DNA from: Candidatus Equimonas enterica | GTDB taxonomy: Bacteria; Bacteroidota; Bacteroidia; Bacteroidales; Bacteroidaceae | Length of the DNA: 14,485 bases | Assembly: GCA_018066225.1 (NCBI GenBank) | Contig: JAGHRU010000001.1 | Location: 1 to 14,485 of the forward strand | Direction of reading: 5' to 3' | In this document: piece by piece, positions 14,284 to 14,485 of the stretch | Position numbering within the stretch: the stretch's first letter is position 1 | Layout: the number at the start of each line of letters is the position of its first letter | Notes under the pieces: generated by a model | What the model was told of the DNA's origin: nothing | What the model saw: only the letters and a program-made list of their open reading frames with translations | Database searches by the model: none | Position numbers and translations under genes: made by a program

Positions 14284-14290
14284 CCGAGAG

Positions 14291-14485
14291 ATTATGCTGC
14301 GCAACGCGCCCCAGCGGGTCGGACGTTCCGCCCTCCACCGCTGACTTGCGCTTAATCTCTCAGCGAAACATTGCCGGAGATTATGCTGCGCAACGCGCCC
14401 CAGCGGGTCGGACGTTCCGCCCTCCACCGCTGACTTGCGCTTAATCTCTCAGCGAAACATTGCCGGAGATTATGCTGCGCAACGC
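14291..14485. repeat. 89-bp tandem repeat array running off the right edge
   Basis: Two identical 89-bp copies (14291-14379 and 14380-14468) are followed by the first 17 bases of a third. Each unit holds a GC-rich foldback, CAGCGG (14312-14317) with CCGCTG (14338-14343), around an inner GGGtCGGA/TCCGCCC stem. At each unit junction TTGCGC and TAATCTC pair with GAGATTA and GCGCAA from the next copy. The period is not a multiple of three, so it is not a coding repeat in one frame. No coding region was seen in 14103-14485. Confidence 0.95.

Noticed and set aside
14291..14485. CRISPR array or coding repeat
   Set aside because: Whole 89-bp units are identical with no variable spacer, and 89 is not a multiple of three.

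Overview
The window looks like an ordinary chromosomal stretch from a member of the Bacteroidota, most likely order Bacteroidales. Evidence: promoter -7 boxes of the Bacteroidota form TAnnTTTG recur in front of genes on both strands, several with a TTTG -33 box 19-20 bp upstream; most start codons lack a Shine-Dalgarno sequence; PdxJ carries NINKIA where E. coli has NIDHIA; and there is a second, divergent elongation factor G of the type known in Bacteroides. Genus cannot be fixed from this sequence. No rRNA, tRNA, prophage, insertion sequence, CRISPR array or horizontally acquired island was seen.

Layout. (1) 1-3916: a leftward promoter at the left edge, then rightward dnaB and uvrB (replicative helicase, excision repair), closed by a strong bidirectional terminator. 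(2) 3915-7523: a leftward run nadK, an ABC exporter, and a membrane acyltransferase, with an 88-bp array of 22-bp repeats between the last two. (3) 7524-8936: pdxJ (vitamin B6) diverges from nadK over interleaved promoters and is followed by a DJ-1/PfpI protein. (4) 8937-11331: EF-G2, a translation factor paralogue whose GTPase motifs are eroded, with its own promoter, an adjacent dyad that could be an operator, and a terminator. (5) 11348-12092: a leftward pair, a stand-alone PqqD-like protein and a low-molecular-weight protein tyrosine phosphatase. (6) 12234-13245: rightward guaD (guanine deaminase) and a small nitroreductase. (7) 13331-14102: a leftward hexapeptide acetyltransferase followed by a second 88-bp array of the same 22-bp repeat family, here arranged as two tandem hairpin terminators. 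(8) 14276-14485: a promoter-like box leading directly into an 89-bp tandem repeat that runs off the right edge.

The genes are mostly housekeeping. The least explained items are non-coding: two matching four-unit, 22-bp-phased arrays placed 5-7 bp after the stop codons of two unrelated leftward genes, and the structured 89-bp array at the right edge. The most informative protein is EF-G2, whose Ser in place of the catalytic His and whose lost RGIT switch I motif can be read directly.
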